Notes: generated by a model from the sequence alone, not told the origin. Counted from the stretch's first letter, positions 1 to 6,009 are shown. The stretch: 6,563 nucleotides of DNA from Wenzhouxiangella sp. (GCA_007135355.1 SLJA01000086.1:1-6563); one strand, 5' to 3'. Numbers and translations: made by a program.

Positions 1-456
1 GGCTACGATGGCGAAGGTGATGGCTTCGCAAGTGCGGCATTTGAAGATGCAATCACCCTGATCCCTGTCAGCGCTGCTGCTGGACTGGTGTTCCGGGGTA
101 TTCGGGCTGCGGTTCAGAGTGCGAGGGTCACAACGGGAAAAGTCGAGGGAATCGGCTTCGCTCGCTCTCAGCTTCAACATGCGTTCAAGCATGCAAAGGA
201 TTTCGGTGTCAGTGGCAATGCAAACAATCGAACACTTGCCCAATTCAGCTCCGCAATCAACTCGCATGTCAGTGCGCCAGGCACTCGTGCCATTGAAGGG
301 ACATTTCGTGGTAATCCAGTTACTCATCACCTTGATCCGAGTACGGGACTCAATGTCATTCGTGATTCGTCCGGCAATTTCCTTTCGGGCTGGAGGCTAA
401 GCCCGCAGCAACTTGAACATGTGTTGACGACTGGCAGGCTCGGAGGTGGCCCATGA
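1..456 (+). CDS. Colicin D-type tRNA nuclease toxin, C-terminal part (5' end outside window)
   Basis: The frame is open from base 1, so only the last 151 residues are visible; a GTG at 88 is internal, not a start. Visible residues 55-151 match the colicin D catalytic domain, which cleaves tRNA-Arg in the anticodon loop of competitor cells. Diagnostic pieces are FKHAKDFG (Lys63, His64, at 187-192), a Gly-Thr-x-Arg-Gly segment, TGLNV, and FLSGWRLS (Ser129, Trp131) followed by a Gly-rich end. These correspond to the Lys/His and Ser/Trp active-site residues described for colicin D. The first ~50 visible residues, including a hydrophobic Ala/Leu/Val stretch, are a linker of unknown role. The stop codon overlaps the start of the immunity gene (ATGA). 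The carrier is probably an Rhs or CdiA-like protein, inferred from the Rhs fragment just downstream; the carrier itself is not in view. All catalytic positions are present, so the domain looks active. Confidence 0.85.
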   Translation, partial: GYDGEGDGFASAAFEDAITLIPVSAAAGLVFRGIRAAVQSARVTTGKVEGIGFARSQLQHAFKHAKDFGVSGNANNRTLAQFSSAINSHVSAPGTRAIEGTFRGNPVTHHLDPSTGLNVIRDSSGNFLSGWRLSPQQLEHVLTTGRLGGGP

Positions 457-731
457 GTACGCCAACCCAAGATTATCGGTTGCTTCTGGAGAGATATCTC
501 AGCGGTGAACTTACCGCCGAGAGATTTCAGTCGATGTATCTCGACCGCTTCAAAACAGAGCAACAGCGGCTCGACGAACCGCTGTTCGAGCTGCTAGACG
601 GCCTTTTCGGGGATGTGGACTCCTTCACTAAAGATCCAGAGCTTCTTGCTGGGAATCCGAACTTCTACCTTGATGAGGAGAGACTTCGTGAGGAAGTACG
701 ACGCGTAGTGAAGCAGCTGTCAGACCTATGA
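453..731 (+). CDS. Colicin D-type immunity protein
   Basis: A 92-residue acidic, helical protein that resembles the colicin D immunity family (bacterial self-protective colicin-like immunity). Family members bind the tRNase domain and block its positively charged tRNA-binding cleft, protecting the producer in its cytoplasm. Support comes from size, a helical start with LERYLSGELTAERF, a run of Asp/Glu in the middle (residues ~40-60), and an end of the type N-x-x-Y-x-[LI]-D followed by LREEVRRVV, as in ImmD. The start is fixed by a GGAGG ribosome site at 442-446 with six bases before ATG, and by the ATGA overlap with the toxin stop, which implies translational coupling. Base composition is like the toxin and well below the downstream Rhs piece. 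The TGA stop sits directly at the junction with that Rhs fragment. Confidence 0.85.
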   Translation: MSTPTQDYRLLLERYLSGELTAERFQSMYLDRFKTEQQRLDEPLFELLDGLFGDVDSFTKDPELLAGNPNFYLDEERLREEVRRVVKQLSDL

Positions 732-1625
732 AGCGAGACGACGCTGCCCGCCACCATCACCACCCACAACACCGCCGGTGGTGCGCTGGTCACCAACACC
801 TACAGCTACAACCGGCGCCGGCTGCTGACCAGCGAGAGCGTCCGGCGGGGAACGGCCGCCGCCTGGACCATCGGCTACGGCTACAACGGCAACGCCCATC
901 TTGCGACGCTGAGCTACCCCTCGGGCCTGTCGGTGGGCTACAGCCCCAACGCGCTCGGCCAGCCGACCCAGGCGGGGACTTACGCTACCTCGGTGAGCTA
1001 CCACCCCAACGGTGCCATCAAGCAGTTCACCTACGGCAACGGCATCGTCCACACCCTGGCCCAGAATGCCCGCGGCCTGCCGCAACGAAGCACCGACTGC
1101 ACCACCACCGGCAGCTGCACCCTGGCCAACCGGCGCCTGGACCTGCAGTACGCCTATGACGGCAACGGCAACGTGACCGCCATCACCGACCACACCTCCG
1201 GCGGCAAGCAGACCCGCGCCATGAGCTACGACGGCCTGGACCGCCTCACGCAAACCACCTCGCCCAGCGCGGTGTTCAATACCGCTACCTACAGCTACGA
1301 CGTACTTGACAACCTGCTCGCCGTCAACGTCACCGGCGGCAGCCAGGCCCGCAACCATACCTACGTCTACGACTCAACGACCCGGCGCTTAAGCCAGGTG
1401 CTCAACACCGTGGGCGGGGCCGTGGTGGCGAACCTGACCTGGGATGTACAGGGCAACCTGGCCGGCAAAGGCCCGAGTGGGTCGGTGCAGAGCTACAGCT
1501 TCGACCTCGGCAACCGCCTGCGAAGCGTACCGGGCCTGGAGATCGGCTACGAGTACGACGGCCATGGCCGGCGGGTCTACGGCCACACCGTCGGCAGCGG
1601 TCACATCCTGTCCCAGTACGCCCGA
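732..1625 (+). pseudogene. Headless and tailless Rhs core fragment (YD repeats)
   Basis: About 298 codons in one open frame encode Rhs/YD-repeat sequence. Examples are YSYNRRRLLTSES, YGYNGNAHLATLSYPSG, YAYDGNGNVTAITD, MSYDGLDRLTQTTSP, TYSYDVLDNL and YEYDGHGRRVYGHT. Intact Rhs proteins build a hollow beta-cocoon that encloses the C-terminal toxin and end the core with a conserved P-x4-DPxG motif. Here both ends are missing. The similarity begins immediately after the immunity stop (729-731) in the same frame and with no start codon; the first usable one is an internal GTG at 933. It ends at LSQYAR near 1625. The frame runs on to a TAG at 1761-1763, but that tail is translated tRNA and terminator sequence. 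The piece is more GC-rich than the toxin and immunity genes. It is best read as a displaced, non-functional relic of an rhs gene that can still serve as recombination homology. Confidence 0.85.
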
Positions 1626-1650
1626 CCGCCCAGGCAGAAGTCATCATCCG

Positions 1651-1700
1651 TTGCCTTCACACGGCAGGGGTCGCTGGTTCGAACCCAGCATCGCCCACCA
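1651..1700 (+). tRNA. 3' fragment of tRNA-Val(CAC), integration/recombination scar
   Basis: The sequence folds as the 3' two-thirds of a tRNA. The anticodon arm is TTGCC (1651-1655) / loop TTCACAC with anticodon CAC (1658-1660) / GGCAG (1663-1667), with a U-G closing pair. The variable loop is GGGTC. The T arm is GCTGG-TTCGAAC-CCAGC (1673-1689). The acceptor strand is ATCGCCC, discriminator A, and encoded CCA (1690-1700). A matching 5' acceptor strand (GGGCGAT) and D arm are absent upstream; the preceding 25 bases are unrelated and come straight after truncated Rhs. Breaks inside the anticodon arm that retain the 3' half are what tyrosine integrases leave at att sites. The fragment cannot yield a working tRNA. 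No integrase gene is visible in the window. Confidence 0.8.
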
Positions 1701-1712
1701 GGTTTCAAAGCC

Positions 1713-1741
1713 AAAAAGCCAGCCAATCAGTTGGCTTTTTT
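1713..1741 (+). terminator. Rho-independent terminator of the tRNA-Val fragment
   Basis: AAAAAGCCA (1713-1721) pairs perfectly with TGGCTTTTT (1732-1740) across a 10-base loop, and the descending arm runs into six Ts. It lies 12 bases after the tRNA CCA end, as expected for the original terminator of that tRNA gene carried along with the fragment. It would also stop any transcript coming through from the toxin, immunity and Rhs region. Confidence 0.8.
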
Positions 1742-1799
1742 CGTGTTTGGATCAGAAGATTAGGAGCCTCCACGGCAGCCGGTTCAGCTGCTAGTGGGC

Positions 1800-1899
1800 C
1801 TAAAACGCCGCGAGGTTCGCAGCTTCGAGATCGAGCATGTGCACGGCCTGTGGCACAAACAGTTGCTGCTGGCCATCCTTGATGAGCGCGGCCGCCTTC
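1800..1899 (+). mobile_element. Remnant of an IS481-like DDE transposase, internally deleted
   Basis: A short open stretch reads LKRREVRSFEIEHVHGLWH and then, after one Lys, QLLLAILDERGRL. In IS481-type/rve-domain transposases, as I recall them, a motif of the form RR-x-EVRSFE...GLWH-x-DFH is followed about 20 residues later by P-L-L-x-A-x-L-D-D-R-S-R-L, containing the second catalytic Asp region. Here the two motifs are fused, so the intervening ~20 residues with the first catalytic Asp appear deleted. The frame ends at 1997 in unrelated sequence. I see no terminal inverted repeats or target duplication. The assignment rests on motif memory only. Confidence 0.45.
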
Positions 1900-2144
1900 A
1901 CCGAAGGAGAGACGCGCGACGCCAGAGCGCAAGGGTCTCTCTGCCGGGCGACTTGGTTTGGGTCAGCGTGCGTTTACGCCAGGCTGGGCAGGGTTGATGC
2001 CTCTGGCGCTGGGCGACGGTGGATAATGTCAATCCCGGCAGGGAACACCGGCGCAGTGTCGCCAAAGCACGCCTGGTCGCCTTAGGCGCCGACGGCGCGC
2101 TCAAGGCTGCCTGGGAGCCGATCGCAACATGGCGGGACGAGCAC
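1900..2144. other. Non-coding stretch between transposase relic and the exported-protein cluster
   Basis: I see no convincing gene, RNA or terminator here. The frames that stay open show no domain pattern and no ribosome site. A small GC hairpin (GCGCC, GAC loop, GGCGC) lies near 2086-2098 but lacks a T run, so it is not a good terminator for the minus-strand gene ending at 2145. The region is probably degraded island sequence. Confidence 0.5.
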
Positions 2145-2819
2145 TTATCCGTCCTGCAAAGCCTGAATCATCATCGGCAAGGAGGCTTGAAAACGGTCGA
2201 CCTCGTCGAGCACCAGAGCACCTGCCATTTCACCAGGAGCGCCCGGTGAAACAACCAGCATGCCCATCACCATGACGCCGTTCTTAAATGCGCTGAATCC
2301 GATCTGGGCATGTTGGTCCGTTGGATCGGATTGTTCGGCCATGATCTGGATGTCACTATCGAAGTAGCCGCGCACATGGTCGCGCAGTCGGCCTATCTGC
2401 ATCCGCGCCCCGAGTCCCGGCATGCGGGTGTAGAACACGTGTCCGGCCTGGCTATGGCGATGGTCCATGTACTGAGGAGGCGCGATGCCGCTCAAGCTCT
2501 GGCCCTGCGGCGGCTGGCCCCAGCCACCATGCGGCTGCTGCCCCCAGGGATCAGGCTGCTGGCCAGGTGACTGACCCCACTGACCCTGCGGCTGACCCCA
2601 GTCCTGCTGATTGCCCGGCTGCTGACCACCCCACTGCTGGTGCTGACCCTGGTGTCCCTGTTGTCCGCCCCAGGTCTGCGATTGCTGTGCAGGCTGCCCT
2701 TGTTGCCAACCGGACTGGCCAAATCCATGCTGCGCCATAGCGCTGCTGCCCAGAAAACCGAGTGCGACTACCCCCCAGGCGAGGGCTCGGAAGCTGACGA
2801 GGTGAAGTTGAATTGTCAT
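2145..2819 (-). CDS. Secreted Gln/Gly/Trp-rich protein with unknown C-terminal domain
   Basis: This gene is not recognised as a named family. The 224 residues fall into three parts. First is a Sec signal peptide (residues 1-29, hydrophobic AWGVVALGFLG, cleavage after AMA). Second is a low-complexity linker (about 30-108) dominated by Gln, Gly, Pro and regularly spaced Trp, with repeats such as QQWGGQQPG, WGQPQGQWGQ and PWGQQPHGGWGQ. Third is a compact cysteine-free domain (about 118-222) with alternating hydrophobic segments such as VMVMGMLVV, consistent with alpha/beta folding. The start is supported by AGGAG six bases before ATG on the minus strand. It is the last of three minus-strand genes, 140 bases after its upstream neighbour, and may have its own promoter. 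The linker strongly resembles that of the rhodanese-like gene at 5026-5790, including a near-identical GGQQPG-x-Q segment, suggesting a shared location or binding partner in the periplasm or outside the cell. Confidence 0.75.
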   Translation of the reverse strand: MTIQLHLVSFRALAWGVVALGFLGSSAMAQHGFGQSGWQQGQPAQQSQTWGGQQGHQGQHQQWGGQQPGNQQDWGQPQGQWGQSPGQQPDPWGQQPHGGWGQPPQGQSLSGIAPPQYMDHRHSQAGHVFYTRMPGLGARMQIGRLRDHVRGYFDSDIQIMAEQSDPTDQHAQIGFSAFKNGVMVMGMLVVSPGAPGEMAGALVLDEVDRFQASLPMMIQALQDG

Positions 2820-2959
2820 GATGAACTCCTATCGAAAAAAACGGGATTGAAGCTTGCTCGCTTATCTACGCGCCACCAGCCTCGAAAACGGCTCAACCGG
2901 CATACAGGAAAATAAATACGCCCTGGCAGCGCCATCCGCTTGCCCGGACACACCGCCGC

Positions 2960-3526
2960 TCATTCGAGAAGGGCAAACCCCCGTGCGGCAAGCCGCGTGG
3001 TCTGAGCGCCTTCTGCCTCGCGCCAGAGCACAATCGCACCCATGCGCCCAGAATCCGCCGCAAGCGCGATCATCAGAAGCCCGGCCGGCCCATGCGCGAA
3101 GCCATGATGGATGCCGATCAGTGGGCGCTCGAACAGGCGCTCCGGCGCGAGTTGTCGGCCGAGCTTGTCGACCGCCATCAAGCGGTCCGACCCGATCACC
3201 AGTGCGCCGTCCTGCAGTGGAACGAGACCGGCAATAAACGGCAACCCAAGCACCGTCTCCGGCGCGCGTGGCCGGCCGTCTTCATCAAGCGCGCGCAACA
3301 CCACCTGCCCGTCTGCGTTCCAACCGGCGAGGAAGCCCGACCGGGTCGGCACCAACCACGGCCGCACCACGCCTGGGCCGGCACGCACGCCGACCTCGTA
3401 GAAATCACCGCGATCAGGCTCGCCCTGCGCGCGGTCTGACCATAAGAACAAGCATGGGACCATGAGCATCAGCGCGACCATCCGAACGTCACTCGGACCC
3501 GGGAAAGACATCTGTGCCGTCGTCAT
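2960..3526 (-). CDS. Small exported protein with propeller-like repeats, function unknown
   Basis: There is an open frame of 188 codons from ATG 3526 to a TGA at 2960-2962. It begins near a hydrophobic segment (MVALMLMVPCLFLWS, residues 16-30) followed by DRAQG, consistent with a signal peptide cut near AQG. The start is uncertain: the ATG at 3526 has only GAGG touching it, and the ATG at 3481 would give a 173-residue protein with a shorter signal peptide. The mature part shows two or three loosely repeated ~40-residue units of the pattern hydrophobic-strand, DGxxV-x-R-x-L/D, as in beta-propeller blades (for example GWNADGQVVLRALDEDGR and LQDGALVIGSDRLMAVDKLGR). Three blades are too few for a closed propeller, so it may oligomerise, be truncated, or be another beta fold. 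It follows the lipoprotein gene by 74 bases on the same strand with no terminator seen, so co-transcription is likely. Confidence 0.6.
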   Translation of the reverse strand: MTTAQMSFPGPSDVRMVALMLMVPCLFLWSDRAQGEPDRGDFYEVGVRAGPGVVRPWLVPTRSGFLAGWNADGQVVLRALDEDGRPRAPETVLGLPFIAGLVPLQDGALVIGSDRLMAVDKLGRQLAPERLFERPLIGIHHGFAHGPAGLLMIALAADSGRMGAIVLWREAEGAQTTRLAARGFALLE

Positions 3527-3600
3527 CCTCGCATCTCGCAACAAAGGTGCTCCGCGGTATCTTCTGTGGACCACCCAGCGGCGGATCAGAGCGAAAGGCT

Positions 3601-4854
3601 TTATCTGGGTCGCTGCATGCGCTGGCCACTGGCCTGCAGGTCGCGCCAGGGGTCGAAGTCCTGGTTGTTGGTGAGAATGAACGTCCCGTCATTCATGCGC
3701 CAGGCGTGGTCGTAATGCATGGGCAACTCGATCGGCTGGCTGGAATGCGGGTCGACCCAGGTCTGCACCTCGCGCATGGTCTGGGAAAACTGCTGAGCGC
3801 CGCGCTCCTGGCTGGCCATGCGATTGTCGAAGCTCTGGCTGTTGAGCGAGCCGACGTAGTTGATCGTATCCATGTTGATTGCATGGCGATCTTTCATGCC
3901 CTGGATGGTGATCCGGTTCATCTCGGCCTGGTGCCGTGCCTGAATGGCATAGGCTTGCTCGAAGTGGCGCTGGGTCAGCTGCAGGTATTGCGGGTTGATA
4001 ACAACGCCCTGCCAGAGCGCCTCGGCTTTGTCGAAATCCAGGTCACCCGCCGGCGCGCGGTAGCTGAGAACGGGAACGGTAGTGCCGCTTACAGATGAAA
4101 CCTCAAAACGCTGGCCCGAGAAAGGATCTTGTTGCGAAACGTGGGCATGCTCGAACATGGCGATGGTCGACAACACTTCTCGATATTCAACGCCGTTTTC
4201 AACATATCCAATCAGTACCTGGCCGGCTTCCGCGTTTGTTTGAATCCGCATGTGGGGTTCGGTCGCCGGCTGCTGGATCATGCGCTGGGCCGCAGCCGTA
4301 GCCTCGTTATCCGGGCGAAAATCCAGGATTCGGGCACCGGGCCGATGGTGAGCGATATAGGCCTGGAAGAACTGCTGCAGGCTTGTGAAGTTGCGGTTGG
4401 GACAGCCACTGGATTCCGGTAGCGGCACGTTACCGCGAAAGCTCGCCCAGGACTCGTTAGGCATCATCAGCATGCGTTCGCGACCATCCGGCGAGCGGGC
4501 TTCCCAATGGAGTCGGATGCCCATTGGAATGCACTCGGTATTCGGCCAACGTATCTCTCCCTTGTCCTGCCAGCCAACCGGCACCAGCATGTGCATGGCC
4601 TCCACCGGCTGTTGGAAACCGACGCGATCAATGAGGGTTGAACGGCGAACGTGCAGGGCACCGGGAGGCAATGGGCCCACCGGCAGGGCTTCCGGCGGGC
4701 CGCTCCGGCCAGTCGAATGCGGCGTCGGCGACGTGACCGGCGACGCAGGCCAGGCCGCTTGGGCAAGCCCGGCTTCGGCATTCTGCTGATGGTTGCAGGC
4801 AGCAATCAGGCATACCAGAGCGCTTGCGATGAGGCGGTTGACGGGATGGTTCAT
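3601..4854 (-). CDS. Outer-membrane lipoprotein of unknown function
   Basis: 417 residues. The start at 4854 is chosen because AAGGA lies seven bases upstream and because it places a perfect lipoprotein signal at the N-terminus: positive NHPVNR, hydrophobic LIASALVCL, lipobox IAAC with lipidated Cys20. Asn at +2 and no Asp fits outer-membrane sorting. The open frame extends 40 codons further upstream, but that extension would bury the signal. Residues 21-70 are a Pro/Ala/Ser linker. A first domain (about 75-180) has VPVGW, W-P-N-x-E-C and two cysteines (108, 151) that could form a disulfide. A Gln-rich, probably coiled helical stretch covers about 293-365. The C-terminal module has WVDP, ELP-x-x-Y-x-HAW and DGTFILT (366-395), a layout I associate with uncharacterised exported proteins. 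No enzyme motif is evident. It is the first gene of the minus-strand group and faces the rhodanese-like gene. Confidence 0.8.
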   Translation of the reverse strand: MNHPVNRLIASALVCLIAACNHQQNAEAGLAQAAWPASPVTSPTPHSTGRSGPPEALPVGPLPPGALHVRRSTLIDRVGFQQPVEAMHMLVPVGWQDKGEIRWPNTECIPMGIRLHWEARSPDGRERMLMMPNESWASFRGNVPLPESSGCPNRNFTSLQQFFQAYIAHHRPGARILDFRPDNEATAAAQRMIQQPATEPHMRIQTNAEAGQVLIGYVENGVEYREVLSTIAMFEHAHVSQQDPFSGQRFEVSSVSGTTVPVLSYRAPAGDLDFDKAEALWQGVVINPQYLQLTQRHFEQAYAIQARHQAEMNRITIQGMKDRHAINMDTINYVGSLNSQSFDNRMASQERGAQQFSQTMREVQTWVDPHSSQPIELPMHYDHAWRMNDGTFILTNNQDFDPWRDLQASGQRMQRPR

Positions 4855-5025
4855 GGGGCTTTCCTTGAAGTTTGGCTGCACTGACATACGCGCCAAACCG
4901 CCGCCAACCGGCTCATTCAGCCGATGCCGGCCGAGGGCGAAGCGGGAGATCCAATTGGATGAGCCGGCATGCATCGCTGCTGCGCGTCTCTATGCGAAAC
5001 CCAATTCACCCATGAGGACCTGACC
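4855..5025. promoter_or_regulatory. Divergent control region between lipoprotein and rhodanese-like genes
   Basis: These 171 bases separate two outward-facing genes and should hold both promoters, though I could not pick convincing -35/-10 pairs. They contain a perfect 12-base palindrome ATCCAATTGGAT (4949-4960) and a perfect 9-base inverted repeat CCGGCTCAT (4908-4916) / ATGAGCCGG (4959-4967). There is also an 8-base pair ATGCCGGC (4924-4931) / GCCGGCAT (4963-4970). The clustering is consistent with an operator for a dimeric regulator acting on both genes, but a regulator gene is not in view. The ribosome sites lie at the two edges: GAGG at 5014-5017 for the plus strand, and AAGGA on the minus strand just above 4854. 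Confidence 0.45.
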
Positions 5026-5790
5026 ATGAGCACGATGATTCGACTTTCTTCCATTTTGTTTGCCGGCCTGTTTGCCGCCCCCCTGGCGCTCGGACAGGAC
5101 AGCTTCGGGCAGCAGCAGTCGCAACGGCAGCAACAACCCCAGCAGCAACAGGGCCAGTGGCCTCAGCAACAACCACCGCAGGGCCAGTGGCCCCAGCAGC
5201 GACCCCAGCAGGATCAGTGGCAGCAGCAGCAGTTTGGCGGGCAGCAACCGGGGCATCAGGGGCAGTGGTCGGCCCCGCAAAATCCGCTGGAGCAGTTGAT
5301 GCAGATGGAGCGCCAGGACTTGGGAGTGCCGGCCCAGACCAGCCTCAGGAATGGCGATCTGGGCGGACCCACGCCGAGCAGTATTCCGGGAGGCCAGCTG
5401 ATCACCACGCCGGAGTTGCTGCAGTTGCTGAACAACCCTCAAGGCGGCGCCATGGTATTTGATGTACTCGGCGGTCAACAGCGCTTGCCCAACGCGATCG
5501 ATGCTGTGGCTGCCTCGGCCGGTGGTTCGTTCAGCGATCGCACCCAGCGCCAGTTCCAGAGCCAACTCGAGAGACTGACCGGAGGCCGAAAGGACGTGCC
5601 CATGGTGTTCTACTGCTCCAGCATCAACTGCTGGATGAGCTACAACGCCGCGCTGCGCGCGATCAATGCCGGCTACTCTCAGGTCTACTGGTACCGTGGC
5701 GGTCTGCAGGCCTGGGACATAATGGCCCAGATGAGCGCCCAGTTCGGCGCCAACCAGGGCCAGAGTCCGGTTCGCGGGGGAGGCTGGTGA
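5026..5790 (+). CDS. Secreted rhodanese-like protein with Gln/Trp-rich linker and C-x4-C-W loop
   Basis: 254 residues. The start at 5026 has GAGG eight bases upstream and gives a clean Sec signal peptide (residues 1-23, ILFAGLFAAPLALG|QD); the frame is open further upstream, but that would spoil the signal. A Gln-rich linker (about 24-90) carries 10-residue repeats GQWPQQ. A rhodanese-like domain follows at about 125-232: LITTPELLQLL, VFDVL (Asp146), LPNAIDA, and then the active-site loop VFYCSSINCWMSYNAALRA and GYSQVYWYRGGLQAW. Cys197 sits where rhodaneses carry the persulfide; Cys202-Trp203 makes a C-x4-C-W loop. FYC...CWMS[YW]NAA and the GY..V.WY ending are close to the periplasmic CXXCW-motif proteins linked to PQQ-dependent catabolism. 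Unlike those, it has a long Gln linker and no PQQ genes nearby. A role in periplasmic thiol or sulfur transfer is inferred. The short tail is Gly-rich. Confidence 0.8.
   Translation: MSTMIRLSSILFAGLFAAPLALGQDSFGQQQSQRQQQPQQQQGQWPQQQPPQGQWPQQRPQQDQWQQQQFGGQQPGHQGQWSAPQNPLEQLMQMERQDLGVPAQTSLRNGDLGGPTPSSIPGGQLITTPELLQLLNNPQGGAMVFDVLGGQQRLPNAIDAVAASAGGSFSDRTQRQFQSQLERLTGGRKDVPMVFYCSSINCWMSYNAALRAINAGYSQVYWYRGGLQAWDIMAQMSAQFGANQGQSPVRGGGW
5151..5240 (+). repeat. Three tandem 30-base units coding a Gln/Trp-rich decapeptide
   Basis: Units start at 5151, 5181 and 5211 with GGGCCAGTGG, GGGCCAGTGG and GGATCAGTGG, exactly 30 bases apart. They encode GQWPQQQPPQ, GQWPQQRPQQ and DQWQQQQFGG. The first two are closely similar at the DNA level and the third has diverged. 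A further GGGGCAGTGG near 5258-5267 encodes GQW off the register. The period being a multiple of three keeps the frame, so copy-number change would vary linker length without breaking the gene. Confidence 0.75.
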
Positions 5791-6009
5791 TGAAGCGTTT
5801 CGAACTACTGACACCCGCCCTGGCGCGCGGGTGCTGGATTTCGAGATCGATCCGGCGCCAGCCAGCCCATGCTGGCTGCGCTGCCGGAGTTGCCATCGAT
5901 TGGAGGTCTGCAATACAGCTTTCGGGCCGCGGCCGGTCGAAGGTTGCTGGCTTACCAGGCGAGGAATAACGAAGCACAAGCGGGCCGACACTACTGCTTG
6001 ACCTGTTGA
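5790..6009 (+). pseudogene. Possible decayed short gene after the rhodanese-like gene
   Basis: An ATG overlaps the rhodanese-like stop (ATGA, 5790-5793) and opens MKRFELLTPALAR, but the frame soon becomes an Arg/Ser/Gly-rich string ending at 5969. More protein-like stretches appear in the other two frames: VLDFEIDPAPAS from 5831, and MLAALPELPSIGGLQYSF...LLAYQARNNE from 5869 to a TGA at 6007-6009. This pattern would fit a small coupled gene broken by frameshifts, but no family is recognised and chance cannot be excluded. Otherwise I see no feature between 5791 and the promoter near 5998. Confidence 0.2.

Noticed and set aside
726..1358. Minus-strand 210-codon open frame rich in Val/Gly/Ala
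   Set aside because: It is a high-GC shadow of the Rhs repeats; the plus-strand frame gives clear YD repeats.
1640..1712. Functional complete tRNA gene
   Set aside because: The 5' acceptor strand and D arm are absent upstream, so only a fragment remains.
1626..1763. C-terminal tail of the Rhs frame as real protein
   Set aside because: The residues are translation of the tRNA-Val fragment and its terminator, a common artefact when a frame runs into a tRNA.
3514..4098. Plus-strand 194-codon open frame opposite the lipoprotein
   Set aside because: It has no ribosome site or recognisable domain, and lies wholly within the minus-strand lipoprotein gene, which has a lipobox and sensible composition.
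4855..4974. Start of the lipoprotein at 4974
   Set aside because: It would put 40 non-conserved residues ahead of a perfect lipoprotein signal; the ATG at 4854 has an AAGGA ribosome site at proper distance.
5100..5270. CRISPR-like or regulatory repeat array
   Set aside because: The repeats are in-frame codons for a Gln/Trp decapeptide with no unique spacers.
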